64,000 nt of DNA from Saprospiraceae bacterium (lineage in GTDB: Bacteria; Bacteroidota; Bacteroidia; Chitinophagales; Saprospiraceae): the NCBI GenBank assembly GCA_020631105.1, contig JAHDHW010000001.1, positions 65,114 to 129,113 of the forward strand. Direction: 5' to 3'. The notes under the pieces are model-generated. The model saw nothing but the letters and a program-made list of their open reading frames with translations. It was not told the DNA's origin and did not search any database. The translations under genes were made by a program, and so were the position numbers. Position 1 is the stretch's first letter, and each line of letters starts with the position of its first letter. Positions 45,713-55,217 of the stretch are shown here, one piece after another.

Positions 45713-45863
45713 GGTTTAGTTTTTTATATAATTTTTATTTGATAGTTCTTATTGAATAATGCATCAATAGCAAATGCATGCTGTATACGAGTGTATTCCA
45801 GTAGGCTTAAACGCCTTAAATACTCCGATTGTCATTAGGGATAAACCGGAGAAAATTTATTCA

Positions 45864-46415
45864 TTAGAGTGTGAGTCCAGTAAAAGTCTGGCTGATGGAG
45901 GGGTAATTTTGATCTTTATCGGAGATCACCGAGGGAGGAAGCGGCCATCGAATGCCTAATGTTGGATCATCAAATTTCAATCCACTTTCTACACCTGGGG
46001 TATAAAAGGCAGTATGATGATAAATTAATTCCGTTTCGTCCTCTAAAGTCTGGAATCCATGCGCAAAACCTTCAGGAATATAGATCATTGTCATATTTTC
46101 TGCGCTAAGTTCTATTCCGAAATGCTGGAGAAAGGTTGGAGATTCCTGCCTAACATCCACAAGTACATCGTAAACGGCTCCCTTGATGCAACGGATCAAC
46201 TTAATTTCAGCATATGGTGGCCGTTGATAATGAAGCCCTCTGATTGTTCCTTTATGTGTATTTAGAGAATGATTGAATTGGACAAATTCTTTTTCATGAC
46301 CGATCTCTGCAAACTCTCGTTGACAGAAAGTACGAGCAAATAGTCCGCGTTCATCCCGGAATGGTTCCAGGCTGATACTATATGCTCCTTCTAAATTTGT
46401 CGGATGAAATTTCAT
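45864..46415 (-). CDS. dTDP-4-dehydrorhamnose 3,5-epimerase-like (RmlC family)
   Basis: The product (183 residues from ATG 46415) has the RmlC cupin with substrate-binding RDERGLFARTFCQ, the catalytic His in TIRGLHYQRPP, and YIPEGFAHGFQTLED plus Tyr in YHHTAFYTPGVE. It epimerises 4-keto-6-deoxy sugars; here it may act on the C-methylated CDP sugar. The ATG is 1 nt past the SDR stop. The next gene starts after a 151-bp gap in which I see no promoter or terminator. Confidence 0.85.
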   Translation of the reverse strand: MKFHPTNLEGAYSISLEPFRDERGLFARTFCQREFAEIGHEKEFVQFNHSLNTHKGTIRGLHYQRPPYAEIKLIRCIKGAVYDVLVDVRQESPTFLQHFGIELSAENMTMIYIPEGFAHGFQTLEDETELIYHHTAFYTPGVESGLKFDDPTLGIRWPLPPSVISDKDQNYPSISQTFTGLTL

Positions 46416-46416
46416 A

Positions 46417-47466
46417 TTATACTGCAGCCAGGACAAGTTGATTATTCATCTCGCCTTTGGTTAGCAATTCGTTGATCACATTAAGTCTGATCAATTGAGA
46501 TTTTCTAAAATTCTGATCTTTAAAGTTGATATTCTCTAATCCCTCAATCAAGCCAATAATAGAATTGTTCAAATCATATTGAGGTTGGTGATTAGGTGCG
46601 AGAGATTTAAATCGATCAAAATTCACGCGATAAGATCTCTTATCCGGTTCTGCATTTTGATTGATAGAAACTTTAATATCTGGTAAAACATGCTGAATTT
46701 CCAGTGCTAAATCTTTAACCTGGTAGTTCCATTCATTACTTCCTGTATTGACAATCACAAAGTTACCGCCGTTATCATTTGACCTTTCGAAAGACCATCT
46801 GATAGCCCGAGCCATATCCAATACGTTGATGAGTGGACGCCAAGGCGTTCCATCACTAAGAATGGTAATTTCTTTTGCAGTTAAAGCCCCTGCTGCAAAA
46901 TCATTCAGTACTAAATCAAGTCGTAATCTCTCACTCATACCACAAGCCGTAGCAAAACGTAAACAGGTCACTTGAAAATCATCAGATGCTAATTTAGAAA
47001 GCGCCTCTTCAGATTGCACTTTTGACTTAGCGTAGGCTGTTAATGGATTCAGCGTAGAGTCTTCAGTTCTTGGAGCATCTTCAGCTGCACCATAAACACT
47101 GCAACTAGACGCAAACACAAATTTTTGCACACCTCTTTCTTTTGCCATTCGGGCAATTTCAAGATTTGCTAAATAATTGATGTCTAAAGTTACCTGTTCG
47201 AAACGATTACCGATTGGATCGTTTGAAATAGCTGCAAGACTAATCACAGTATGTACACCGTTAAGAATAGTTGGATCAAAGCTACGAACATCACCATAGT
47301 ATTGTACATCCAGAAAAGATTCCGGACAAATCATGCTACTCGTAATATGTTTTGCAAAGTACCCTATATCGTAACCAATTAGAGTGGCATTAGGGTGATA
47401 TTTTCGAAGTTCTTTGACTAAGCCGGGGCCGACGTAGCCGAGATTTCCTGTTATTAAAATTTTCAA
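46417..47466 (-). CDS. NAD-dependent epimerase/dehydratase (extended SDR)
   Basis: The 349-residue extended SDR has the cofactor loop TGNLGYVGPGLVKEL, the Ser of FASSCSVYG and catalytic YAKSK, plus PWRPLINVLDMARAI of sugar-nucleotide epimerases. It is not a typical CDP-glucose 4,6-dehydratase. Probably it reduces or epimerises the C-methylated keto sugar as the last step of the cassette. It lies 47 bp after the lyase-like gene. Confidence 0.86.
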   Translation of the reverse strand: MKILITGNLGYVGPGLVKELRKYHPNATLIGYDIGYFAKHITSSMICPESFLDVQYYGDVRSFDPTILNGVHTVISLAAISNDPIGNRFEQVTLDINYLANLEIARMAKERGVQKFVFASSCSVYGAAEDAPRTEDSTLNPLTAYAKSKVQSEEALSKLASDDFQVTCLRFATACGMSERLRLDLVLNDFAAGALTAKEITILSDGTPWRPLINVLDMARAIRWSFERSNDNGGNFVIVNTGSNEWNYQVKDLALEIQHVLPDIKVSINQNAEPDKRSYRVNFDRFKSLAPNHQPQYDLNNSIIGLIEGLENINFKDQNFRKSQLIRLNVINELLTKGEMNNQLVLAAV

Positions 47467-47513
47467 AACAGTGGTGATTTATGGTTTAACAATGTTTTAT
47501 GCTATAAACTATA

Positions 47514-48443
47514 TCAATTCTCGGGCCGAATGAGTTCGTAAGCGTCTTCCAGATAACTTGGATGGCTCGGAGTCCTCGTCCAGGTCTTTAAAGGCCCCAT
47601 AAATAATTCCATGGTTCCTGCTCCACTTTCGATAGAAGAAGAGACATCATTCGGACTTTCATTAAAAGTATGATGATAAATCCCCCACTTATTATTTCCA
47701 CCCCAGGGATAATCACTATAAACGGTGCTTACCTTTTCGTTATAATAAAGTGCTCCATTTAGCCATACAGAAAATAAGCCCTGATCTTCCAGTCCATAAA
47801 CAATATGCACGACTACCTCTAATTGATCTCCCGCTTTTGGCTTTACATCTGTAACGATCCGATCGCCATTCGGTACATTGATAATTTGTATCTCTCCACC
47901 AACTGCAGGGTTAGGAGTGTTGAGTGCAGCGATCTCTAATTCTAACTGAGGAGATAAACCCCGAACACCAGGATGATTTTGAAAAATAGTTATTGGAGAA
48001 GTTGCATCTATTACATAGTCATTACCAAAAGTATATTTCCATCCTAACCATTGTTCTGTCCCAACAGGATGTTTTATTGGCCAGGGTGCCGTATGTATTT
48101 CTGCACGATAATTAAAGAGATTTACTGCAGGCGCAATTGGATTAAGTGGATCAATATAAAATCGAATTTTTTTATTTTTCAAACTAACGGCTGCTGGATC
48201 ATAAGCTGAGTCGACATAAAAGTCATTCCCAAATTTGGTTTCATCTGACCAGGGTGAAGCAGGTAAATTCATTTTGGTCCAATCCCAAATTTCCAATTTA
48301 GAGTTTGATGCCGTATTTATAATATCCTTAAACGTATCCGAGGATTCATCGCTTCTAAAGACATCGTCCTCAGAGTTGATCGGCGCTCCACAGGCCAGCG
48401 AAAAAATAAGAAAAAAAACAAAAGGTGTTACTTGAATGTGCAT
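47514..48443 (-). CDS. Lipoprotein with polysaccharide-lyase-like jelly-roll domain
   Basis: The 309-residue protein has a lipoprotein signal (VFFLIFSLACGAP; lipobox LAC, Cys at about 18) and a beta-sandwich body with the pattern of Polysacc_lyase (heparin-lyase I-like) proteins: NYRAEIHTAPWP, EQWLGWKYTFGNDY, SPQLELEIAALN and LFSVWLNGALYYNEKVS ending in KWGIYHHTFNES. The fold call is mine from pattern, not from a search. It sits inside the EPS operon, 24 bp after the sugar-phosphate transferase, so it may trim or clear the polymer in the periplasm or on the surface. Confidence 0.62.
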   Translation of the reverse strand: MHIQVTPFVFFLIFSLACGAPINSEDDVFRSDESSDTFKDIINTASNSKLEIWDWTKMNLPASPWSDETKFGNDFYVDSAYDPAAVSLKNKKIRFYIDPLNPIAPAVNLFNYRAEIHTAPWPIKHPVGTEQWLGWKYTFGNDYVIDATSPITIFQNHPGVRGLSPQLELEIAALNTPNPAVGGEIQIINVPNGDRIVTDVKPKAGDQLEVVVHIVYGLEDQGLFSVWLNGALYYNEKVSTVYSDYPWGGNNKWGIYHHTFNESPNDVSSSIESGAGTMELFMGPLKTWTRTPSHPSYLEDAYELIRPEN

Positions 48444-48467
48444 TATTTGATTGCTTTCGAAAATCGA

Positions 48468-49871
48468 TTAAAAGGCGTTTACTCTAGTCTTTCTGCTAAA
48501 CACCGTAAGGAAAATAATCTTTACATCTAAGATGAAATTCCAGTTTTCGATATACCAGAGATCGTGCCATACCCGCTTTTTCTTTTGCTCATTTGTAACA
48601 GTTGGTCCACGCCAGCCATTTACTTGCGCCCACCCAGTAATCCCTGGCTTCACATAGTGACGAACCATATAGTCATTAACGATTTTTCGGAAATCTTTAT
48701 CCAGATTTACTCGATGCGGTCGAGGTCCGACTACGCTCATGTCTCCTTTGAGTACATTAAAAAACTGAGGCAATTCGTCCAAGTCAAATTTTCGTAAGTA
48801 CTTTCCGATCCAGGTAATTCTAGGATCATCTTTTACTGTTGACTTTGTACCGTTTACCGGGTCATCACATATCCGCATTGTTCTAAACTTGTAGCACTTG
48901 AATACATTACCAGCTTCTCCTTTTCTGTGCGGAGTATAGAACAAAGATCCTTTACCATCAGACAGGATAATAATCCCAAGTATGATAAAGAAAGGCATAA
49001 GTAAGATCAGAACAGTCAGCGAAAAGAATACATCAAAAACACGTTTTAGGAAGTAATTACTAAATTCATCTAAAGGTGTTTGACGATATTGAAAGAATGG
49101 TAAACCATCAAAAGAGTAAGGCTTAAGTGCACTCCCTGAAAGCATTGGAGTCTGTGGAATAATATTAATCCGTTTACCTTTAAAGTCTGCTTTTTTGATA
49201 ATGGTTTTAGTCATTTTATCTGTAAGCGTCCCTCCCATGAGGAATAACTCATCCACATCTTCCTGATTAAGTACATTTTCTAAGTCATCAATATCTCCCA
49301 GGATATTTACATTTTCTAATTTAGCTTTCCCTCCATCAGCATCTAAGAATCCAACTAAATCCAGCCCCTTTTCTGCTAGGGATTGAGTAATATACTGGAT
49401 ACTCTTCCATTTGGACGACGAACCTATTAATAACACCTTGGCTAAGCCCAGGCTAGCGTTCTTACGTCTGTAAATATCCGAGAGGATACCAAAAGAAATA
49501 ATATTTAAAAATGAGAAGAGTAAAATTGGTAGCAAAAATGTTGAACGGTTGAAGTATTCAATTTTAAATACAATCGCTATCGTAGAGATAATTCCGACAA
49601 ACATAAAAGCATTTAAAATAAAGGATTTTATTTTTTTCTTGCGCTCCTTAGAAATATAAAAATCCTGATCTCTATTAATTAAAATTATAAAGCCCCAAAC
49701 CAAGTTGAATGTCCCAGCGAACAAAACTACTTCACTAAATAAAACCACTGGAGTATTATCTGTAGCGAATAGAAAATTTCTGAGAAAAAGAACAGTAAGG
49801 ATACTTAAATTGAGTAAGAAAAACTCAATGAGAATATTCGAAAACACGAGTTGCTGTTTCTTTGGTATCAT
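48468..49871 (-). CDS. Exopolysaccharide polyprenyl-glycosylphosphotransferase (WcaJ-like)
   Basis: The 467-residue protein has four N-terminal membrane helices, a CoA-binding-like domain (about 140-260) and a C-terminal Bac_transf domain: KRVFDVFFSLTVLILLMP helix, FYTPHRKGEAGNVFKCYKFRTM, DELPQFFNVLKGDMSVVGPRP and ITGWAQVNGWRG. It places the first sugar phosphate on undecaprenyl phosphate and so starts repeat-unit synthesis. It heads the operon running to 40251 and has a clear promoter upstream. Confidence 0.93.
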   Translation of the reverse strand: MIPKKQQLVFSNILIEFFLLNLSILTVLFLRNFLFATDNTPVVLFSEVVLFAGTFNLVWGFIILINRDQDFYISKERKKKIKSFILNAFMFVGIISTIAIVFKIEYFNRSTFLLPILLFSFLNIISFGILSDIYRRKNASLGLAKVLLIGSSSKWKSIQYITQSLAEKGLDLVGFLDADGGKAKLENVNILGDIDDLENVLNQEDVDELFLMGGTLTDKMTKTIIKKADFKGKRINIIPQTPMLSGSALKPYSFDGLPFFQYRQTPLDEFSNYFLKRVFDVFFSLTVLILLMPFFIILGIIILSDGKGSLFYTPHRKGEAGNVFKCYKFRTMRICDDPVNGTKSTVKDDPRITWIGKYLRKFDLDELPQFFNVLKGDMSVVGPRPHRVNLDKDFRKIVNDYMVRHYVKPGITGWAQVNGWRGPTVTNEQKKKRVWHDLWYIENWNFILDVKIIFLTVFSRKTRVNAF

Positions 49872-50221
49872 AAGTTTGGCCCGTTGTAAGAATTCGTTAA
49901 TAGCCGATCTTAGTACAGGAGGGAATAACTAATACCTTGGCATTGTTTGTAAGATGGTACAGGAAGAGTGTTCGAATTATTTCTAGGATACTTGTATTGA
50001 GGGGATTGTATTTCTACAATTAATACAGTACAAAAGTAAACATTAAAGATATTTAAGTCAAATATTATTTTTAACTATGTTTTATGAAGACTTAAACTCT
50101 TGTGACATAGATTATAAGCGACTTTATTTTTTCACTAAAGCTTAGCGAGAGACTCGTTTTTCAATCTTTCTATCCTAAACTATTCTAATTAAGAAGGGTA
50201 CATCTATAGAAAAATTATTAT
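49872..50221. other. 350-bp intergenic region with minus-strand promoter
   Basis: No gene is seen. It contains the promoter at 50031-50061 for the initiating transferase on the minus strand, a leader of about 150 nt, and AT-rich sequence (50062-50221) between that promoter and the stop of the methyltransferase gene. I see no clear terminator or hairpin in it. Confidence 0.6.
50031..50061 (-). promoter_or_regulatory. Bacteroidota-type promoter for the sugar-cassette operon
   Basis: Minus strand: TTG (50059-50061), 20 bp, TACTTTTG (50031-50038), a full match to TTG / TAnnTTTG. The start of transcription would be near 50025, about 150 nt before the ATG at 49871. Confidence 0.65.
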
Positions 50222-51202
50222 TTAATTATTTTTTTTAGCGCATATCACAAAAGTAAGGGCTTCCATTTGCGCTTCTGTAACATCAAACCGAGTTAACAAA
50301 GAAGATTGAACAGCATCAAGATATTTTTTATCGAGCTTACTTCTCAGCTCAATTTTCACATTTCCCCAACCATTATCATTTAGCATTTGCTTAAATTCAT
50401 AAGGGCGAACTCTATTCTGTGAGCCTTTAAATTTGAGTGCATTATACAGAAAGTCAGGGTAACGATAAATATTGAGTGGATCCCGCTCTCTAATCCATCG
50501 AGTGTGCGTTTTTAAATCAACTAAAGCCACAAAATATGCGCCCGGGCGAGCGAGATGGCTAATTTGCTGAATCGTTTTAGCAGGATTATCGAATTGCTGA
50601 AAAGCGGAGTTACTAACAAAAAGGTCTATGCTATTCTCCTCAAAAACAGAGAGATCAAAGTCTTTTCGAACTAAATAATTTAACCGATCATTATTCTTTT
50701 TATTAAAAGCCTCAAGCTGAACCTTTAATTGCTCTACTTCAGCTTTTAATAATTGATCTTTTTCTAGGTATTCGAATAAAGCATTATAAAAACTATCCGG
50801 TGCATTCCTTACAAGATTATGAACATCCAAGGCATTATACTTATTTGCTCCTCCCGCTAACATAATCAAGCCGATACCTAAATCCATTCCTGGGCCTAGC
50901 TCTAAAATGTTTTTATGCTCCAGATTTGCAGCTCCTGATTCGTAATTCTCTAAATAATCCATCCACCGCTTGACGACTCGCAAGTCGTAATTAATGACAC
51001 GATCTGTATCCTCAAAACGAAAGCCTCGAGCACTTGTATACCCTTGTACTTTGTGGCGAACCTTATTAAGGGCCATAATCATTAAGCCTGATATATAATT
51101 AAAGCGATTATTAGTGTAGGTAGGTTGCTCTACTGTTCTACCAAGATCAATTGGTAGATTAGTAATACTCGATAAAGTATTCATAATTGAAAGATTGTTC
51201 AC
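50222..51202 (-). CDS. SAM-dependent methyltransferase
   Basis: The 326-residue protein has a class I methyltransferase core: ILELGPGMDLGIGLIMLAGG (SAM loop), ALDVHN, then after a helical insertion (about 130-165) FVSNSAFQQFDNPAKTIQQISHLARPGAYFVALVD. The motif order fits small-molecule or lipid methylation; no substrate can be named. It is a single gene, divergent from the formyltransferase-like gene with about 95 bp between chosen starts. Confidence 0.8.
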   Translation of the reverse strand: MNNLSIMNTLSSITNLPIDLGRTVEQPTYTNNRFNYISGLMIMALNKVRHKVQGYTSARGFRFEDTDRVINYDLRVVKRWMDYLENYESGAANLEHKNILELGPGMDLGIGLIMLAGGANKYNALDVHNLVRNAPDSFYNALFEYLEKDQLLKAEVEQLKVQLEAFNKKNNDRLNYLVRKDFDLSVFEENSIDLFVSNSAFQQFDNPAKTIQQISHLARPGAYFVALVDLKTHTRWIRERDPLNIYRYPDFLYNALKFKGSQNRVRPYEFKQMLNDNGWGNVKIELRSKLDKKYLDAVQSSLLTRFDVTEAQMEALTFVICAKKNN

Positions 51203-51296
51203 AGAATTAATTAATTGTGGAGGGACAGAGTAACAGGGGAGCTTGGTATACTCTTTGGACTACAAGATATCGATATTTAGACTCATTAGCAATGAT

Positions 51297-52877
51297 ATGG
51301 TCCTTAACAAATTAAAGCAACAACTTTCTCTACTTATTATTGTAGATGAAATGCCGGTAGTCGCATGGAAACAAAAGTTAGTTGAAACGATAAGGAAAAG
51401 TTCCTTTTCGAAACTTGCGGGAGTATTGGTCATTCCTAAAAACAAAAAAGGAGCGAACAATAGGGTTCAACAAATCCATATGAGTCTTGATCGTTTCTAT
51501 TTTAGACCTACTCCAGATGCTTTTGCCTTAAGCCAAAAAAATTGGACTGATTATAATATTCCCGTTCAAAAATATACAGAACAGGAAGAGATCAATATTA
51601 ATTTTACTTACGCACTTTCGTTAAGTGATCAAGCAATCTCTAATAATCTTGCATCCAAACTAACAGTACCAATTATATCTCTGGTCCACAGTTCTAAAAA
51701 CACTTTCGATAGTCAAAATTATGGTTACAAAGGGTTTCTAGAAAAGAAAGAAACCTTAAGTTCTGCCATTGTATGCTACCACAAGGGTAAATATAAATTG
51801 ATAGAACGTACCTGGTCCATGTTGCAAACAATGTCTCTTTCCATATCTAGAAATGAGCACTTTTGGAAGCTCAGCGTTTTACTAAAAAGAACAATAAAAA
51901 AACTATCCACTTTAGAGTATAGCGATCAAATAATCAATTCTTGGATAGACTTACCAAGCACAGTATCCGATGAATCAAATATAGTCTCCACAAAAAAATC
52001 CATTCAAGGTTTAGTTCAACATGTTATCCGTTTTGGCATAAAAGTAAAGCGAAAAATAAGCCATAAAGAACAATGGATTCTCTTGCTAAAAATGAATGAC
52101 GGCATCTCTAAAGATTTCAATCAGTTCAAAAAAATATTACCTCCGAAGGAAGTTTTTTGGGCCGATCCTTTTCTAGTAGAAAAAGGAGATCAACAGTTTT
52201 TATTTTTTGAAGAGCTTCCTTTTGCGACGGACAAAGGACATCTGAGTGTCGCCGAAGTTGACAAAAAAGGAAACCTTAGTGAGGCCGTTAAAATACTGGA
52301 TTTACCATATCATCTTTCTTATCCTTTTATCTTCAATTTTGAGGATAGGTTTTATATGATTCCTGAATCCTATGAAGCGAAAAACATCCAAGTCTTTGAA
52401 GCCAAGTCCTTTCCTTATAAATGGGAACACAAAATGGATTTGATGACGGATGTAATGGCTTTTGACACTACTCTATTTTTCTATAAGGACAAGTGGTGGA
52501 TGTTTACCGCTATTGCAGAAGAAGGTAGTGGGCACAATGATGAGTTGTTTTTATTTTTTGCAGATACCCCATTTACAGAGCATTGGACGAGCCATCCTCA
52601 AAATCCAATTGTCTCTGATGTTAGAAAGGCAAGACCCGCAGGAAACATCTATATAGAAAATGGAAAAATAATCCGACCTTCTCAGGACTGTAGCCAAAAG
52701 TACGGCTATGGCTTTCATCTAAATGAAATTGAAGTACTCACAGAGAAGGAATATAAAGAACGAAGTATTCTACACGTTCGACCGACCTGGGATAAGGCAT
52801 TGACCCGAACGCATTCATTCAACCATTCTTCTACGGCAACTGTAATCGATGCTGCCATTCAACGGCCTCGTTTTTAA
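51297..52877 (+). CDS. Formyltransferase-like / GINT-type five-bladed propeller protein
   Basis: The product (526 residues from ATG 51297) has an N-terminal Rossmann-like part beginning LSLLIIVDEMPVVAWKQKLVETI, reminiscent of formyltransferase N-terminal domains, and from about residue 255 a beta-propeller like the glucosamine inositolphosphorylceramide transferase (GINT) N-domain: EVFWADPFLVEKGDQQFLFFE, YPFIFNFEDRFYMIPESYE, KWWMFTAIAEEG and RPAGNIYIENGKIIRPSQDC. These proteins recur in bacterial surface-polysaccharide clusters; the activity is not established. The frame could start at TTG 51243, but the ATG matches the usual distance to the first strand. Confidence 0.68.
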   Translation: MVLNKLKQQLSLLIIVDEMPVVAWKQKLVETIRKSSFSKLAGVLVIPKNKKGANNRVQQIHMSLDRFYFRPTPDAFALSQKNWTDYNIPVQKYTEQEEININFTYALSLSDQAISNNLASKLTVPIISLVHSSKNTFDSQNYGYKGFLEKKETLSSAIVCYHKGKYKLIERTWSMLQTMSLSISRNEHFWKLSVLLKRTIKKLSTLEYSDQIINSWIDLPSTVSDESNIVSTKKSIQGLVQHVIRFGIKVKRKISHKEQWILLLKMNDGISKDFNQFKKILPPKEVFWADPFLVEKGDQQFLFFEELPFATDKGHLSVAEVDKKGNLSEAVKILDLPYHLSYPFIFNFEDRFYMIPESYEAKNIQVFEAKSFPYKWEHKMDLMTDVMAFDTTLFFYKDKWWMFTAIAEEGSGHNDELFLFFADTPFTEHWTSHPQNPIVSDVRKARPAGNIYIENGKIIRPSQDCSQKYGYGFHLNEIEVLTEKEYKERSILHVRPTWDKALTRTHSFNHSSTATVIDAAIQRPRF

Positions 52878-52885
52878 GTATGAAG

Positions 52886-54049
52886 TTATTTTGAATTGAA
52901 AGACTTAAGATAAAGTTCTGCGATTTTTGCTTCGTCAAAATCACTAGCTCTGTCTAATCCTTTTGTTTCTATTGTTGACCTCAATTTATTATCTGTTAAT
53001 AATTGAGATAAGCCTTGGGCTAGTAATTCAACTGATCCCACCGGGTAAAGCATCCCATACTCACCTAACTCCAAATCTGATGTAAGTTGTTTTTGCAAAT
53101 CAGAGTCCGGGCTAATGATTTCCCTGGGCCCTGAGATACAATCAGAGGATAAGACCGCCGTTTTGCATGCCATCGCTTCAATAATAATATTTGGCAAACC
53201 TTCCCACTCGCTGGACAAGACCATGATAGTGGATCTTGCTACATAAGCGAAGGGGTTCTGCTGGAAGCCTACAAAATGTATTCGACTGTGAAGGTTTAAG
53301 TTTGCTGATTGTTGTTCTAACTCATTCCGCAGGTCACCATCCCCGAGGATAATTAATTCTGCATTAGCTTGTTCATTCGCTATTTTAGAAAAAGCATTTA
53401 TCAGATCATCGATCCTTTTACCTTTCACCAATCGTCCAACTGAAATGATGTATTTTTTATTTGAGTCAAATTCAAAACCCTCAGCTTGTTCTTTTGCCTT
53501 AAGCGCAATGGCTTTTAAATCATGTGGATTGTGTATCGCTATATGCTTAGGATGATTAGCCAATCCCAGGTATTCATCCAGGTCTAATTTCATCGTCTCA
53601 CAAATAGAGATAACTGAATCTGCTCCAGTAAAAATTTTTTTATAGAGCCACTTGGAAATGACTTTAATCGGCCAGGGTTTATGTTCAAAATTTATTCTGG
53701 AATGTATCACAATCTGTGCGTGATGCTGACTACCCAACCATTTAGCAATAACATTAATAAAGCTTGCTCTCAAAAGATGGCTTTGAATAATCTGCCCCTC
53801 TTTTTTTATTGATTGCTTTAGGCGCCAGGCACAAACGAATAAATAAGGAAACTTAAGCGGTCCGTTTTCCAGCGACTCATATGTCGTCAGATACTTAGAC
53901 GGAACTCCAAGAGGAAGATCATAAAATCGTTCTTTTTCGATCATTATCAACTCCAGCGACTTTTCTTTTCGCTTGAATCTTTCGACCAGGGTAAGGACCA
54001 CCTTTTCGGCGCCTCCTGAAGTCAAAGAATTGATAAATACAGAAATCAT
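52886..54049 (-). CDS. Glycosyltransferase, GT4-like
   Basis: The 387-residue enzyme has the GT4 entry motif NSLTSGGAEKVVLTLVERF and the donor half SVGRLVKGKRIDDLI, IHFVGFQQNPFAYV and LSSEWEGLPNIIIEAMACKTAV. It is the last gene of the wza operon, directly abutting the preceding GT4 (no gap), and converges with the GINT-like gene. It should add one sugar of the repeat unit. Confidence 0.92.
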   Translation of the reverse strand: MISVFINSLTSGGAEKVVLTLVERFKRKEKSLELIMIEKERFYDLPLGVPSKYLTTYESLENGPLKFPYLFVCAWRLKQSIKKEGQIIQSHLLRASFINVIAKWLGSQHHAQIVIHSRINFEHKPWPIKVISKWLYKKIFTGADSVISICETMKLDLDEYLGLANHPKHIAIHNPHDLKAIALKAKEQAEGFEFDSNKKYIISVGRLVKGKRIDDLINAFSKIANEQANAELIILGDGDLRNELEQQSANLNLHSRIHFVGFQQNPFAYVARSTIMVLSSEWEGLPNIIIEAMACKTAVLSSDCISGPREIISPDSDLQKQLTSDLELGEYGMLYPVGSVELLAQGLSQLLTDNKLRSTIETKGLDRASDFDEAKIAELYLKSFNSK

Positions 54050-55198
54050 TTATTGAAGATTTGTTACCTCACTAAGTGAAGCAGTGTTTTTTTGTTTGTC
54101 TAAGGCTTCATTATTCATCAATTGTTGATACAACCGATAATAATCTTTTTTCATCCGATCCAGGGTAAAAACGGAGTGGATACGATGTTGACCATTAGCT
54201 CCAAACTTTACCCTTAGTTCCTCACTCTTACTTAATATATTCAGGCTTTCAAATAAGCTATCTGTATCTCTTTGTGGTATCAGATAACCTGTATCATTAT
54301 TGATCACCAATTCTTTAGTCCCTCCTCCATCACTTGCAATAACGGGTTTACCCAAAACCATATATTCCATAATAGAGTTCGAAATTCCTTCCGTATAAGT
54401 AGCTAATACTCCTATATCAAAAGTATTGACGAGTGACTCAACATTATGTACCATACCTGTAAAAAGAATCCGATCACGATGATGAGTAGGCACCATTGCC
54501 TTAAATCGCTCGAGATTAGGGCCATCTCCAATGGCAAGGAAGGTCATATCTTTTCGCTGGTCCAAATAACGAATTGCTGCTTTCAGATAAGTTTCGTAGT
54601 CTTTCCGATCAAAAAAAGCCCCTACCATTCCGGTGATCATTCCATCAGGAATCTGATATTGTTCTCTTACAGATTGTTCGTCCTCCAGTGTCTCAACTCT
54701 CCGAAAGTCAAAGCCATTATAAAAACAAAAACTTTTATGCTTGGGTGCTTCGTACGCTGACAAACCAGCCTTGGAATTCCCAACCACCGCATCACAAAAT
54801 GGAAAAATCAATTTTGATCTCAACCATCTGCTATCCCGCCAACTCAGGTTTTCGGGAGCATCTGCAATACTCGCGTTAATGAATTTAATCCCTAATAACT
54901 TTACAGTTGGAATAGCATAAATCGAAGGCATCGTCCCCCAGGAATGAACAATATCTGGTTGTTCTTTCTGGCAAATTTTAAAAAACCGCCAAAAGACTCT
55001 TGGGTCCTTTTTGGGTTTACGCTCCAGGTAATAAATAGGTAAGCCCATATCATGAATCTCCTGATACTCTACCTTTTTCGAAAAAAGTACGAGCGCCAAT
55101 TCGATATCATCATACTTTGCAAACCCTTTCAATAATTCAATCAGACGACGTTCACGGCCGCCCTTGACCAGGCTGTCAATTAACATTAATACTTTCAT
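54050..55198 (-). CDS. Glycosyltransferase, GT4-like
   Basis: The 382-residue enzyme shows SLVKGGRERRLIELLKGF at the N-terminus and a C-terminal donor site MVGAFFDRKDYETYL, ILFTGMVHNVESLV and YTEGISNSIMEYMVLGKPVIA. It lies 19 bp after the paratose-epimerase-like gene and abuts the next GT4. The sugar added is not known. Confidence 0.91.
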   Translation of the reverse strand: MKVLMLIDSLVKGGRERRLIELLKGFAKYDDIELALVLFSKKVEYQEIHDMGLPIYYLERKPKKDPRVFWRFFKICQKEQPDIVHSWGTMPSIYAIPTVKLLGIKFINASIADAPENLSWRDSRWLRSKLIFPFCDAVVGNSKAGLSAYEAPKHKSFCFYNGFDFRRVETLEDEQSVREQYQIPDGMITGMVGAFFDRKDYETYLKAAIRYLDQRKDMTFLAIGDGPNLERFKAMVPTHHRDRILFTGMVHNVESLVNTFDIGVLATYTEGISNSIMEYMVLGKPVIASDGGGTKELVINNDTGYLIPQRDTDSLFESLNILSKSEELRVKFGANGQHRIHSVFTLDRMKKDYYRLYQQLMNNEALDKQKNTASLSEVTNLQ

Positions 55199-55217
55199 AA
55201 GTGTAGGCTTTATTACC

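Noticed and set aside
51243-51297. TACTCTTTG-like box near the GINT-like gene as a promoter
   Set aside because: Spacing between TA and TTTG is three, not two, and no -33 TTG is in place.
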